The position numbers and the translations under genes are program-made. Under the pieces are notes generated by a model, which did not search any database, was not told where the DNA came from, and was given only the letters and a program-made list of their open reading frames with translations. 64,000 nucleotides of DNA from NCBI RefSeq assembly GCF_019145475.1, contig NZ_JAHTKI010000021.1:124001-188000 (forward strand), in the 5' to 3' direction. The DNA comes from Pseudomonas botevensis (lineage in GTDB: Bacteria; Pseudomonadota; Gammaproteobacteria; Pseudomonadales; Pseudomonadaceae). Below, piece after piece: positions 45,908 through 54,013 of the stretch (the first letter of the stretch is position 1; each line of letters starts with the position of its first letter).

Positions 45908-47944
45908 ATGCCCGCCCGTTCTCGACCCCTCCCGCGACGCCTGACACCCCTGGCCACCGCGCTGCTGTTTGCAGCGCCGGTGTTCGCCGCCGAAACCCTC
46001 GAACTGCAACCGCAAGTCATCACCGGCAACCCCCTCGGCAGCCAAACCCTCGCATCCCCGTCGACGGTGCTGGCGGGTGACGAGCTGACGTTTCAGCAGA
46101 AGGGCAGTCTGGGCGAAACCCTGAACAGGCAGCCGGGCGTCTCGTCGTCGTACTTTGGTCCGGGGGCGAGTCGGCCGATCATCCGGGGCCAGGACGGCGA
46201 CCGCATTCGCATTCTGCGCAATGGCGTCGGGGCGCTGGATGCCTCCTCGCTGTCTTACGACCATGCGGTGCCGCTGGACCCGGTCAACGTCGAGCGCGTT
46301 GAAATCGTTCGTGGCCCGGCGGCGCTGTTGTACGGCGGCAGCGCCATCGGCGGGGTGGTCAACACCTTCGACAACCGCATTCCGACCGAAGCCATCGAAG
46401 GTATTCACGGTGCGGGCGAACTGCGCTACGGCGGCGCCGACACCACCCGCAGCAGCGCCGGCAAACTGGAGGCGGGCAACGGCCAATTCGCCTTGCATGT
46501 GGACGCCAGCGCTCGCGAATTCAACGACCTGAAAATCCCTGGATACGCCAGGACCAGCCGCGAACGCGCCAACGACGATGGCGACTCGAACAAGCATCGC
46601 CTGGCCAACAGCGACGGCCGTCAGGATGGCGGAGCGGTCGGCGGTTCCTACACCTGGGACGATGGCTACGCCGGCCTGTCCTATAGCAATTACGACTCGA
46701 ACTACGGCTCGCCGGCCGAAGACGATGTGCGGATTCGCATGCAGCAGGAGCATTACGCCTTCGCCTCGGAGATTCGCAATCTCGATGGCCCTTTCAGTTC
46801 GGTGAAGTTCGACGCCGGGTACACCGATTACGAACACCGGGAAATCGAAGGCGGGGAAACGGGCACCACGTTCAAGAACAAGGGCTACGAGGCGCGGGTC
46901 GAGGCGCGGCACCAGCCGCTCGGGCCGCTCAACGGGGTGATTGGCGCCCAGGTCAGCCGCAATGAATTCTCGGCCCTGGGTGAAGAAGCGTTCGTTCCGC
47001 AAACCGACACCAATGCCGGTGCGCTGTTCATTCTCGAAGAGTTGCAAGCCACGGATCGACTGCTGCTCACCCTCGGCGGACGACTGGAACACACCACCGT
47101 CGACCCGGACGCCAAAGGCAACGAGCGCTTTGCCAATGCCGACCGTTCCAGCAGTTTTACCGCTGGCAGTCTGTCGTCCGGCGCGGTGTACACCCTGACA
47201 CCAATCTGGTCGGTGGCCGCCACCCTTGGCTACACCGAACGAGCGCCGACGTTCTACGAGCTGTATGCCAACGGCGCCCACGTCGCGACCGGCACCTATG
47301 AAGTCGGCGATGCCGGCCTGTCGAAAGAAAAAGCCGTGTCCAGCGACCTGGCGCTGCGTTTCGACAACGGCACTCACAAGGGCAGCGTCGGTGTGTTCTA
47401 CAGTCACTTCTCCAATTACATCGGTCTGCTGGGCACCGGTCGCACGCTCAATGACGAAGGGGAGCAGGACGCCGATGGCATTCCTGAATATGCCTACTCC
47501 GGCGTGCGTGCGCGCTTCAGCGGTGTCGAAGCGCAGGATCGTTGGGAGCTGGGCGAGAGCGCCTACGGCAAGTTTGCCCTGGAGCTGTCCGGCGATTACA
47601 CCCGGGCGAAAAACCTCGACACCGGCGAAGACCTGCCGCGCATCGCGCCGCTGCGCTTGAACAGCGGTTTGCTGTGGAGTCTGGATCGCTGGCAGGCGCG
47701 GATCGATGTCGAGCACGCCAGCGCGCAGCATCGCGTGCCGGACAATGAAAGCAGCACCGATGGCTACACCACACTGGGGGCGAATGTGGGTTACAACTTT
47801 GATATCGGCCAGAGCAAGTGGCTGGCCTTCGTCAATGCTGAGAACCTGACCAATCAAACCGTGCGCTACGCCAGTTCGATCCTGCGCGACATCGCGCCGG
47901 CCGAAGGGCGCAGCATTCAGGTCGGGTTGCGCACCACGTTCTGA
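45908..47944 (+). CDS. znuD: ZnuD-type TonB-dependent zinc receptor
   Basis: 678 residues from ATG 45908. The signal peptide ends near VFAA. The TonB box region is LELQPQVITGN, the plug carries SLGETLNRQPGVSSSYFGPGASRPIIRGQDGDRIRIL, and the barrel ends in RTTF. The short plug and overall length match the ZnuD/TdfI zinc-uptake receptors (P. aeruginosa PA0781 is one, as I recall). A near-consensus Zur box upstream supports a role in zinc rather than iron uptake. No FecR/sigma genes and no STN domain are present, so it does not signal. A hairpin separates it from the convergent sulfatase-like gene. Confidence 0.88.
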   Translation: MPARSRPLPRRLTPLATALLFAAPVFAAETLELQPQVITGNPLGSQTLASPSTVLAGDELTFQQKGSLGETLNRQPGVSSSYFGPGASRPIIRGQDGDRIRILRNGVGALDASSLSYDHAVPLDPVNVERVEIVRGPAALLYGGSAIGGVVNTFDNRIPTEAIEGIHGAGELRYGGADTTRSSAGKLEAGNGQFALHVDASAREFNDLKIPGYARTSRERANDDGDSNKHRLANSDGRQDGGAVGGSYTWDDGYAGLSYSNYDSNYGSPAEDDVRIRMQQEHYAFASEIRNLDGPFSSVKFDAGYTDYEHREIEGGETGTTFKNKGYEARVEARHQPLGPLNGVIGAQVSRNEFSALGEEAFVPQTDTNAGALFILEELQATDRLLLTLGGRLEHTTVDPDAKGNERFANADRSSSFTAGSLSSGAVYTLTPIWSVAATLGYTERAPTFYELYANGAHVATGTYEVGDAGLSKEKAVSSDLALRFDNGTHKGSVGVFYSHFSNYIGLLGTGRTLNDEGEQDADGIPEYAYSGVRARFSGVEAQDRWELGESAYGKFALELSGDYTRAKNLDTGEDLPRIAPLRLNSGLLWSLDRWQARIDVEHASAQHRVPDNESSTDGYTTLGANVGYNFDIGQSKWLAFVNAENLTNQTVRYASSILRDIAPAEGRSIQVGLRTTF

Positions 47945-47965
47945 TTGTCCGCAAACAGCCTGTAC

Positions 47966-47996
47966 GCCAACGTCTCAGCGGGTGTGAGACGTTGGC
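47966..47996. terminator. Hairpin between convergent genes
   Basis: GCCAACGTCTCA pairs perfectly with TGAGACGTTGGC across a seven-base loop (GCGGGTG). There is no long T-run on either side, so it could terminate both neighbours weakly or stabilise 3' ends. Confidence 0.6.
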
Positions 47997-48003
47997 TCAC
48001 CCA

Positions 48004-50235
48004 TCAACTCGATTGCTCGGTATCGTCGGCCGGCAATTCATCCAGCAAATCATCTTGCCCCGGCAGTTCAGTGATCACGCTGAAATCCGTCACTTCCACC
48101 GCACCCAACCCATATCCCAGCAGATGGAACGAGAACGCCTTGCGCGGCTGCGGGTTGTCGAAGCTGAAATCCATTTCCAGCGGTTGATCCGCCGTGGCGA
48201 CCATTTCCGCTGGCAGGCCCAGTTGCACGTCCTGCTCGAACTCCTTGGCCTTGAGCTGGATGTACGCCGCCTGCTGTGGATCCACCGAACGTACGGTCAG
48301 ACGCACGCGAGTGTGCGAGCCCTTGGGCATTTCCAGGTATTGCGCGCCGATCAGGTTATCGGCCCAGTCGTCCTTGATCTGCGCTTGCAGCGGAATGACG
48401 TTGGTGCTGCCGAACTGGTAGTGCTGGTTCAGTGGCGTGCGCAGCAACGAGGCGTCCAGCGCAGTGGCGCGGGCGGCAATCTGCCGGGCGTTCTGGCTGT
48501 TGGAGTTGCCCTTGAACGTCGCGCGCTCGGCGATGAAACCTTCGCTGGCGTAGTAGCGGCAGCGGCGGGGCATGTCGCACTCGGCAAAGACGCCCTGGCC
48601 GTTGTGGTAGCGCAGTTTGCCGTTGGTGAACGACATGATTTCGCGCCCTGAATCGTAGTCGCGAAACAGCGAACGACCGCTGAGGGCCGAGGGCACCGGC
48701 AGGTCGAAGTAATCGAGAATCGAAGCGCTCAGATCGACGTGACCATAGACCCCGGCGTTCAGGCGTGGCAGTTGCGCGTGCTCGGGAGCGAGGGTCAGGT
48801 TGAAACCCCAGGACGACGCCAGGCGCACACCATCGATGCCGTGGGACTCATCGGAGGTGATGACCACCAGCGTGTCCTTGAGCACGCCCTGGCGTTCGAG
48901 GCCACTGAGGAACTGTTCCAGCGCATCGTCCAGATAACCGACGGCAGCCTGCTTCGGCGTGTCGTAGCGTTGCAGGTATTCGTCCGGCGCGGAGTAGGGC
49001 TGGTGGGTGCCGACGGTCAACAGGGTGAGCATCCACGGTTGCTTTTGTTTCTTCAGTTGACCGACGTAATCCAGCGCGCCCTCGAAGAACGCCTTGTCAT
49101 CCTTGCCCCACGGGAATTCCAGGTAATTGGCGTTGGTGAACCATTCCAGGCCATGGGTCGCATCGAAGCCGATGTGCGGCATGATCTTGTCTTTGGCCAT
49201 GAAGCGCAGGCCGGCGCCTTGCAGGTAGTGGGTGGCAAAGCCGTTCTGGCGCAGTTGCGCGGGCAGGCAGGCCTGATTGCGCTCGTGCTGGGTGAGCATT
49301 TCCACACCCTTGGGCGTGCCGTTGTTGAGCTTGTCATAGTCGCCGCACAACATGGCGTACAGGCCACGAATGGTCTGGTGCGTGTGCAGCACGTAATCCG
49401 GGGTGTTCATGCCGCGCTCGGCCCAGCGGCTGAGGTTGGGCATCAGGTCTTCCTGGTAATGGCTGCCGATCGCCTCGCGGTTGGCGCCGATGTAGGCGCC
49501 GGGGATGCCTTCCAGGGCGATGATCAGGACGTTGCGCGCCTGACCCGGCGCGCTCAGCAATTTGTGGCCGTTGAGGTCCAGATCAGTGAGGCCGGTCATC
49601 GGCGGTGCGGCTTCTTCGACGTCGCCGGCCAGCCAGTCCTCGGCCTGCATCTGTCCTTCGGCAACCTGGGTCGCCAGCAATTGGTGCGGCAGGTTGTACA
49701 GGCGCCATGGGTCGTCGTCGCTGGGGGAGAGGTTCTGCGCGCCCCAGTGTGCCCCGAACAACAGCACCGGTGCCGCCCACAGCGCGCGAGGCAGGGCCGG
49801 CGCCGGTGTGGCGCGGCTCGCCCAATGGGTCAGCAGCCACAGCAGCAGCGCCAGCACCAGCGCGACAGCCACTTCAGGATGAGCAAAACCGCCGCCGGTG
49901 GAGTTCTCGACGAATTGCGGATCGATCAGGTAGTGCAGATCCGCCGGGTTCGGCAGGCGTCCCACCGCGCTGACCAGTTCTGCCGTCGCCACGCTCAGCA
50001 GGACGCAGAACAACAGCACCGGCAACGCCAGCCACCACGGCCGGCGATGCAGCGCGACCACCAGCAGACTGCCGATCGCCAGGTCCGACAGATAGCCGAA
50101 CGGGCTCGACCAGCCGAGTGCCGCACGCAGGCCCACGGGCACCATCAGCACCAGAAGGATCAGGGAGAAGAGGCGGGCCTGAGGGTGCCGCAGCCATTGA
50201 TAAAGAGCGCTCACAAAAAAAGACCTTCCAGCCAT
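48004..50235 (-). CDS. LtaS-like sulfatase-fold membrane enzyme
   Basis: 743 residues. Four or five N-terminal membrane helices (about 20-165) precede a sulfatase/alkaline-phosphatase-fold domain (about 230-575). Active-site features include ALEGIPGAYIG, HTHQTIRGLYAMLCG with the probable nucleophile Thr, and ITSDESHGIDG with metal ligands. A C-terminal beta-rich region (about 600-740) is unusual. The family contains lipoteichoic acid synthase and phosphoglycerol transferases; in Gram-negatives the likely role is transfer of phosphoglycerol to a periplasmic or surface glycan, but no substrate is known. The 282-base gap before the next gene shows no clear element beyond AT-rich sequence near 50420-50490. 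Confidence 0.85.
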   Translation of the reverse strand: MAGRSFFVSALYQWLRHPQARLFSLILLVLMVPVGLRAALGWSSPFGYLSDLAIGSLLVVALHRRPWWLALPVLLFCVLLSVATAELVSAVGRLPNPADLHYLIDPQFVENSTGGGFAHPEVAVALVLALLLWLLTHWASRATPAPALPRALWAAPVLLFGAHWGAQNLSPSDDDPWRLYNLPHQLLATQVAEGQMQAEDWLAGDVEEAAPPMTGLTDLDLNGHKLLSAPGQARNVLIIALEGIPGAYIGANREAIGSHYQEDLMPNLSRWAERGMNTPDYVLHTHQTIRGLYAMLCGDYDKLNNGTPKGVEMLTQHERNQACLPAQLRQNGFATHYLQGAGLRFMAKDKIMPHIGFDATHGLEWFTNANYLEFPWGKDDKAFFEGALDYVGQLKKQKQPWMLTLLTVGTHQPYSAPDEYLQRYDTPKQAAVGYLDDALEQFLSGLERQGVLKDTLVVITSDESHGIDGVRLASSWGFNLTLAPEHAQLPRLNAGVYGHVDLSASILDYFDLPVPSALSGRSLFRDYDSGREIMSFTNGKLRYHNGQGVFAECDMPRRCRYYASEGFIAERATFKGNSNSQNARQIAARATALDASLLRTPLNQHYQFGSTNVIPLQAQIKDDWADNLIGAQYLEMPKGSHTRVRLTVRSVDPQQAAYIQLKAKEFEQDVQLGLPAEMVATADQPLEMDFSFDNPQPRKAFSFHLLGYGLGAVEVTDFSVITELPGQDDLLDELPADDTEQSS

Positions 50236-50517
50236 GAAATCGTCATAAAAGTGTGCGCGATGATAACAAGGGCGGGCGTTCGGATCGCCCTTTTAAACGG
50301 CGCGCCAGCGCCGCTGTCGGCAGCGTGTTTCCTGCGGCGGGATCGCTCAAGGCCTTGATCGGCGTCCACGACGGGGGTCATGCCGGTGTGTGGCGGATGC
50401 GGTGGAGCGGCGGATTTTATGTTTCAAGCTGTTTAAATGCGCCTTTGATCCGTTTGACACTGCAATTGCGAACAACTGCGATTTACAATGCGCGACCTCT
50501 GAAAGAGATTGACCGCT

Positions 50518-51537
50518 GTGGATGCTTCAGCGCCGTTCCTGGTCCAGCTCCATCAATGGGTGATCGCGCCGGTCACCGAACAATTCGTCAGCCTGTTCGA
50601 CCTCAATGGTCGCCTCGGGGTGGTGTTTATCCTCATGTCTTACGGCCTGGCCTACGTTCTTTTTCGCCAGCGAAAATCCCGGGGCCTGACCGAGGCGCGC
50701 TCGTTCTGGCAGTTCATTGGCGGCGGCCGGGTTCATGGGCACCGTTCGGCATGGCTGGATTATCGCTATTACTTCATCAAGGGCATTCTCCGAGTCGCCC
50801 TGGTGTTGCCCGTGGTTGGCCTCATCGACCCGCATATTCTGCGCTCGGGCGATTATGTGCAGTTCTTCACCCGACTCTGGGGTGCCCGCGAACAGTTGCC
50901 GGATCACCCGTGGCTCGCGGTGTCTTACGGGCTGGGCGTGTTTCTGTTCAGGGACTTTCTGCATTACTGGATTCACCGGGCCTTTCATTCCCGTTACCTG
51001 TGGGAATTCCACAAGGTCCACCATTCGGCCCCGGTGCTGGTTCCGGCGACCGCCAGCCGGATTCACATCGTCGAGTCGATCCTCGAACGCATCACCATCA
51101 CCGCCGGCCTCGGCGCCTTCGCCGGGGTGGTCTGGTACGCCTGTGGCGGTGAGATCAGCCGCTATACCCTGTTCGGCGTGACCTGGCTGGCGCTGATCGT
51201 CAACAGCCTGGGGGCCAATCTGCGCCACACACATGTCTGGCTGTCGTTCGGGCCGAAGGTCGAGCATGTGCTCAACAGCCCGGCCCAGCACCAGATCCAT
51301 CACAGCGACGCACCCCGTCATTTCAACAAGAACTTCGCCATCAACCTGTCGCTGTGGGACTGGATGTTCGGCACGCTGTACGTCACCACCTCAACCCCCG
51401 AGGCGTTGCGCTTCGGAACCGGGGAACAGGATCGCGAGCGTTACCTGACGCTGTATGGCCTGATCGTCCTGCCATTCGTGGAAACCGCGCGGCGCTTTCT
51501 GCCCGCGCCGGTAAAGCGCAAAACCCGCGTGCTGTGA
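50518..51537 (+). CDS. Sterol desaturase / fatty acid hydroxylase superfamily membrane protein
   Basis: About 339 residues from GTG 50518; TTG 50509 is the alternative but has its ribosome site too close. Several membrane helices surround a di-iron site made of three His clusters: DFLHYWIHRAFH (about 145-156), FHKVHH (about 164-169), and QHQIHHSDAPRHF (about 257-269). This is the FAH/sterol desaturase family; bacterial members modify lipids, but no substrate is known. The gene stands alone. Confidence 0.9.
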   Translation: MDASAPFLVQLHQWVIAPVTEQFVSLFDLNGRLGVVFILMSYGLAYVLFRQRKSRGLTEARSFWQFIGGGRVHGHRSAWLDYRYYFIKGILRVALVLPVVGLIDPHILRSGDYVQFFTRLWGAREQLPDHPWLAVSYGLGVFLFRDFLHYWIHRAFHSRYLWEFHKVHHSAPVLVPATASRIHIVESILERITITAGLGAFAGVVWYACGGEISRYTLFGVTWLALIVNSLGANLRHTHVWLSFGPKVEHVLNSPAQHQIHHSDAPRHFNKNFAINLSLWDWMFGTLYVTTSTPEALRFGTGEQDRERYLTLYGLIVLPFVETARRFLPAPVKRKTRVL

Positions 51538-51648
51538 ACGGCGGCGTCAGCGCCGGTTTCTGGACACGATGATGGCCACTCAGTAGCATTCGCGTCTTAC
51601 GAATCTGCTCTTGCACGTCGTCCGGCGTGGATCTCTCAAGGAATAGGC

Positions 51649-52203
51649 ATGCAAGCGTTCACCCGTGGACGGGTCGTTGTGGAGTTTGGTGATTTTCGGG
51701 GTGAAATGGTCCGCCATGAGTGGGAGGCGACGCCTGCTGGCGCGCGCCATGATCGCTTTTGGGTCAAGACCGATGAGGGGCATCTGCCGCTGGACCTCTA
51801 CAACAAGCACCTGGAGGTCAACCAAGGGGACGAGATTTCGGTGCTGTACGGCTGTGTGCCGAATGGTGAGCTGAAAAGCGCGGTCTGCGTGTTCAATCAC
51901 ACCGATTCCCGGCTTACGTCACTGTCGGACGGGAAAGTGCTTCACGGGGAAATCCTCCCGCGCCGTTCCAGTGTCCTTCCATTGCTTGCCTGCATCGCGA
52001 CTTCGGCCGTGGCGGCCGGGTTCTTCGGCTGGTGGGGCGCGCCGGCGGGGATGGTGATCTATTACCTTCTCAAAGCCGAGGCGGCCAAGCGCAACCTGTT
52101 GCTGATTCATGGCCTGAATTTGCATATGACGAAGCTGAGCAAGCGTTATGTGCGTGAGGCTTCGCGAAGCAATATCAGCCGGTTGTTGGCGCGTACTCAC
52201 TGA
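51649..52203 (+). CDS. Orphan membrane protein with N-terminal beta-rich domain
   Basis: 184 residues; the ATG is preceded by AAGGAA. The first ~100 residues look like a beta-rich soluble domain (RVVVEFGDFRGEMVRHEWEA, WVKTDEGHLPLDLYNKHLEVNQGDEISVLYG), and LPLLACIATSAVAAGFFGWWGAPAGMVIYYLL (about 106-138) forms one hairpin or two short membrane helices. A basic C-terminus follows (KLSKRYVREASRSN). I do not recognise the family. It faces the XRE/membrane-protein pair across a terminator. Confidence 0.75.
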   Translation: MQAFTRGRVVVEFGDFRGEMVRHEWEATPAGARHDRFWVKTDEGHLPLDLYNKHLEVNQGDEISVLYGCVPNGELKSAVCVFNHTDSRLTSLSDGKVLHGEILPRRSSVLPLLACIATSAVAAGFFGWWGAPAGMVIYYLLKAEAAKRNLLLIHGLNLHMTKLSKRYVREASRSNISRLLARTH

Positions 52204-52214
52204 CGGCCATCCAG

Positions 52215-52243
52215 AACGGTGAAGGCAGCCTGCCTTCGCCGTT
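52215..52243. terminator. Hairpin between convergent genes
   Basis: AACGGTGAAGGCA pairs with TGCCTTCGCCGTT across a three-base loop, with one mismatch (T-G wobble). It separates the orphan membrane gene from the XRE regulator gene; a short T-rich stretch follows on the plus side. Confidence 0.7.
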
Positions 52244-52258
52244 TGCATTTGACCGCTC

Positions 52259-52471
52259 TCAGTCTTCGCTGCGCGGGTCGATGCCATCATCAAAGATGCT
52301 TTCAATCGGCATCTCGAATGCCCGGGCGATCTGAAACGCCAGCGGCAGGCTTGGGTCGTAGCGTTCGTTCTCGATGGCGTTGATCGTCTGGCGCGACACG
52401 TTCAAGCGTTCGGCCAGATCGACTTGCGACCATTTGCGCTCGGCGCGCAGATCCTTGAGGCGGTTTTTCAT
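52259..52471 (-). CDS. Small XRE-family transcriptional regulator
   Basis: 70 residues from ATG 52471, almost entirely one helix-turn-helix domain (MKNRLKDLRAERKWSQVDLAERLNVSRQTINAIENERYDPSLPLAFQIARAF), with a short acidic tail. This is the compact Cro/CI-like form usually found beside a membrane protein gene in YozG-type modules. Its ATG overlaps the stop of the upstream membrane-protein gene (ATGA). It probably binds the two dyads at 52853-52914 and represses its own operon, which is inference. Confidence 0.9.
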   Translation of the reverse strand: MKNRLKDLRAERKWSQVDLAERLNVSRQTINAIENERYDPSLPLAFQIARAFEMPIESIFDDGIDPRSED

Positions 52472-52842
52472 TGGTAGCGCCGCTTGGCGATGCGCAGGCC
52501 GATCATCCACGTCAGACCCATCACCGGCCAGACCCACAGCCACGGGATGTGCGGTGCGCCGACGTTCTCCAGAAAACCGTAGCTGAACGTCAACAGTGCC
52601 GATGCGGCGAAGGCGAAGCCGAGGGCTTCGAACTGGATGCGCAAGTACATTTCGTCCAGGCGGCGCATGTCGCGCACGATGGCCCAGCAGAACAGGCAAA
52701 CCGGAATCATCGGCATCAGCACAATGAGGGTACGCAGCCACAGACTCGCGTCAGCCAGGTACAGCAAGGCGAATTGCGATGTCAGCAATACCACGATGTA
52801 CAACGCCATCGCAGCAACCATTTCGCGGTTGAAGTGCTTCAT
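52468..52842 (-). CDS. Four-helix membrane protein paired with an XRE regulator
   Basis: 124 residues from ATG 52842, with AGGAGG six bases upstream. Four hydrophobic segments are visible (MALYIVVLLTSQFALLYLA, LIVLMPMIPVCLFCWAIV, ALGFAFAASALLTFSYGF, WLWVWPVMGLTWMIGL). The protein is of unknown function. Pairs of this kind (small XRE regulator plus membrane protein) occur widely and are thought to respond to membrane or stress signals; no ligand is known. Overlaps the regulator by four bases. Confidence 0.85.
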   Translation of the reverse strand: MKHFNREMVAAMALYIVVLLTSQFALLYLADASLWLRTLIVLMPMIPVCLFCWAIVRDMRRLDEMYLRIQFEALGFAFAASALLTFSYGFLENVGAPHIPWLWVWPVMGLTWMIGLRIAKRRYQ

Positions 52843-52852
52843 TCTCTACCTC

Positions 52853-52914
52853 CTATGTAAAAGACGCTTTACATAGTCTTTGATGGCTTTCTTGATGTAA
52901 AGCACGCTTTCCAT
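52853..52914. promoter_or_regulatory. Twin operator-like dyads upstream of the XRE/membrane operon
   Basis: CTATGTAAA (52853-52861) and TTTACATAG (52868-52876) form a perfect 9-bp inverted repeat with a six-base spacer AGACGC. A second copy, ATGTAAA (52895-52901), GCACGC, TTTCCAT (52908-52914), differs by one base in the repeat. Their centres are 40 bases apart. The first site begins right before the ribosome site, so binding would block the promoter or the transcript start. Confidence 0.8.
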
Positions 52915-53049
52915 AAAAGTGCCGCCGACAGTCCATACGTCCGCTTCACCAGTGCGTCATGACCCCGCGTCTATAGTCAGTGGGCTGTGTGAAACGGGCG
53001 GCGCAAGCAACACGCGTCGAAAAGTCAGATTACCAATCAGGAGATGACG

Positions 53050-53466
53050 ATGAGCCAGATCGAAAAAGTGCTCTACACCGCGAAAACCCACACCACCGGC
53101 GGGCGTGACGGTGCTTCACGCAGTTCCGACGGGATTCTCGACATCAAGCTGTCGTCTCCGGGTTCCAATGGCGGCGGCACCAACCCGGAACAACTGTTTG
53201 CGGCCGGCTGGTCGGCGTGCTTCATCGGTGCGATGAAAGCGGTGGCGGGGCAGGAGAAAATCAGTCTGCCCAAGGATCTGGCGGTGGATGCCGAGGTGGA
53301 TCTGGGCACCAATGCCGGTGGGTATCTGTTGCAGGCGCGGCTCAATGTGAGCCTGCCGGGCATGGAGCGTGAGGCGGCGCAGAAACTGGTGGAGGCGGCG
53401 CATCAGGTGTGCCCGTATTCCAAGGCCACGCGCAACAATATTCAGGTCGAAGTGAAACTGGCCTGA
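53050..53466 (+). CDS. ohr: Organic hydroperoxide resistance protein
   Basis: 138 residues from ATG 53050; an ATG six bases upstream sits too close to the AGGAG ribosome site. It is an OsmC/Ohr-fold thiol peroxidase with the catalytic pair Cys57 (WSACFIGAM) and Cys121 (HQVCPYSKAT). NPEQLFAAGWSACF and CPYSKATRNN are the Ohr signatures. It reduces organic hydroperoxides with lipoyl-type reductants. No OhrR-type MarR gene lies nearby. A long palindrome follows its stop. Confidence 0.95.
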   Translation: MSQIEKVLYTAKTHTTGGRDGASRSSDGILDIKLSSPGSNGGGTNPEQLFAAGWSACFIGAMKAVAGQEKISLPKDLAVDAEVDLGTNAGGYLLQARLNVSLPGMEREAAQKLVEAAHQVCPYSKATRNNIQVEVKLA

Positions 53467-53471
53467 GGTGC

Positions 53472-53522
53472 AATGCAAAACGGGGCGGCATGATCGTCGA
53501 TCATGCCGCCCCGTTTTGCATT
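53472..53522. terminator. Perfect 51-base palindromic terminator region
   Basis: The sequence from 53472 to 53496 pairs perfectly with 53498-53522 around one central base (T 53497): 25 bp per arm, including AAAACGGGGCGGC and GCCGCCCCGTTTT. It lies between the convergent ohr and PCu(A)C genes and should act as a bidirectional terminator despite the short T-runs. Confidence 0.8.
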
Positions 53523-53533
53523 CCAGTCAGCGA

Positions 53534-54013
53534 TCAGTGCATCTTGCTGTGATCGTGACCTTCCATGTTGGTCAGCGCGCGAACCGGCGCCTTCACTTCA
53601 AGCACTTCTTTTTCGCCCTTGGCGTTTTCCACGGTCAGGGTCAGCGGCACGCTGTCGCCTTCCTTGAGCGGGCCGGTCAGGCCCATCAGCATGACGTGGT
53701 AGCCGTTCGGATCGAACTTGACGGCTTTGCCGGCAGGCAGATCGACCGATTTCACCGGCCCCATGCTCATCACGTCGTTCTTCATGGTCATTTCGTGGAT
53801 CTGCACGTCCCTGGCGACGGGCGAGGCGACGCTCAGCAGTTTGCTGTCGCTGTCGGCGGTGAGGGTCATGAAGGCGCCGCTGGCCGACTGGTTGGCAACG
53901 GTGCCACGTACCCAGGCGTCGTCGACCTGGGTCTGTGCCGAAACCTGGAACGCCAGGCCCAGCAGGGACAGACCGAATACAGCACGTTTGAGGGTGTTCA
54001 GGGCAGCGTTCAT
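53534..54013 (-). CDS. Periplasmic copper chaperone PCu(A)C
   Basis: 159 residues from ATG 54013, which overlaps the SCO gene stop by one base. A signal peptide ends near VSAQ. The Cu(I) motif H-x-M-x(n)-M-x-M is visible as HEMTMKNDVMSMG, with a second HVM (YHVMLMGLTG) further on. The C-terminus adds His/Met residues (MEGHDHSKMH). It carries copper in the periplasm to cytochrome oxidase centres, with SCO as partner. Confidence 0.92.
   Translation of the reverse strand: MNAALNTLKRAVFGLSLLGLAFQVSAQTQVDDAWVRGTVANQSASGAFMTLTADSDSKLLSVASPVARDVQIHEMTMKNDVMSMGPVKSVDLPAGKAVKFDPNGYHVMLMGLTGPLKEGDSVPLTLTVENAKGEKEVLEVKAPVRALTNMEGHDHSKMH

Noticed and set aside
50454..50489. TTGACA and TACAAT as a promoter of the desaturase gene
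   Set aside because: The two elements are 24 bases apart, too far for a sigma-70 promoter, and no better -10 lies at 16-18 bases.
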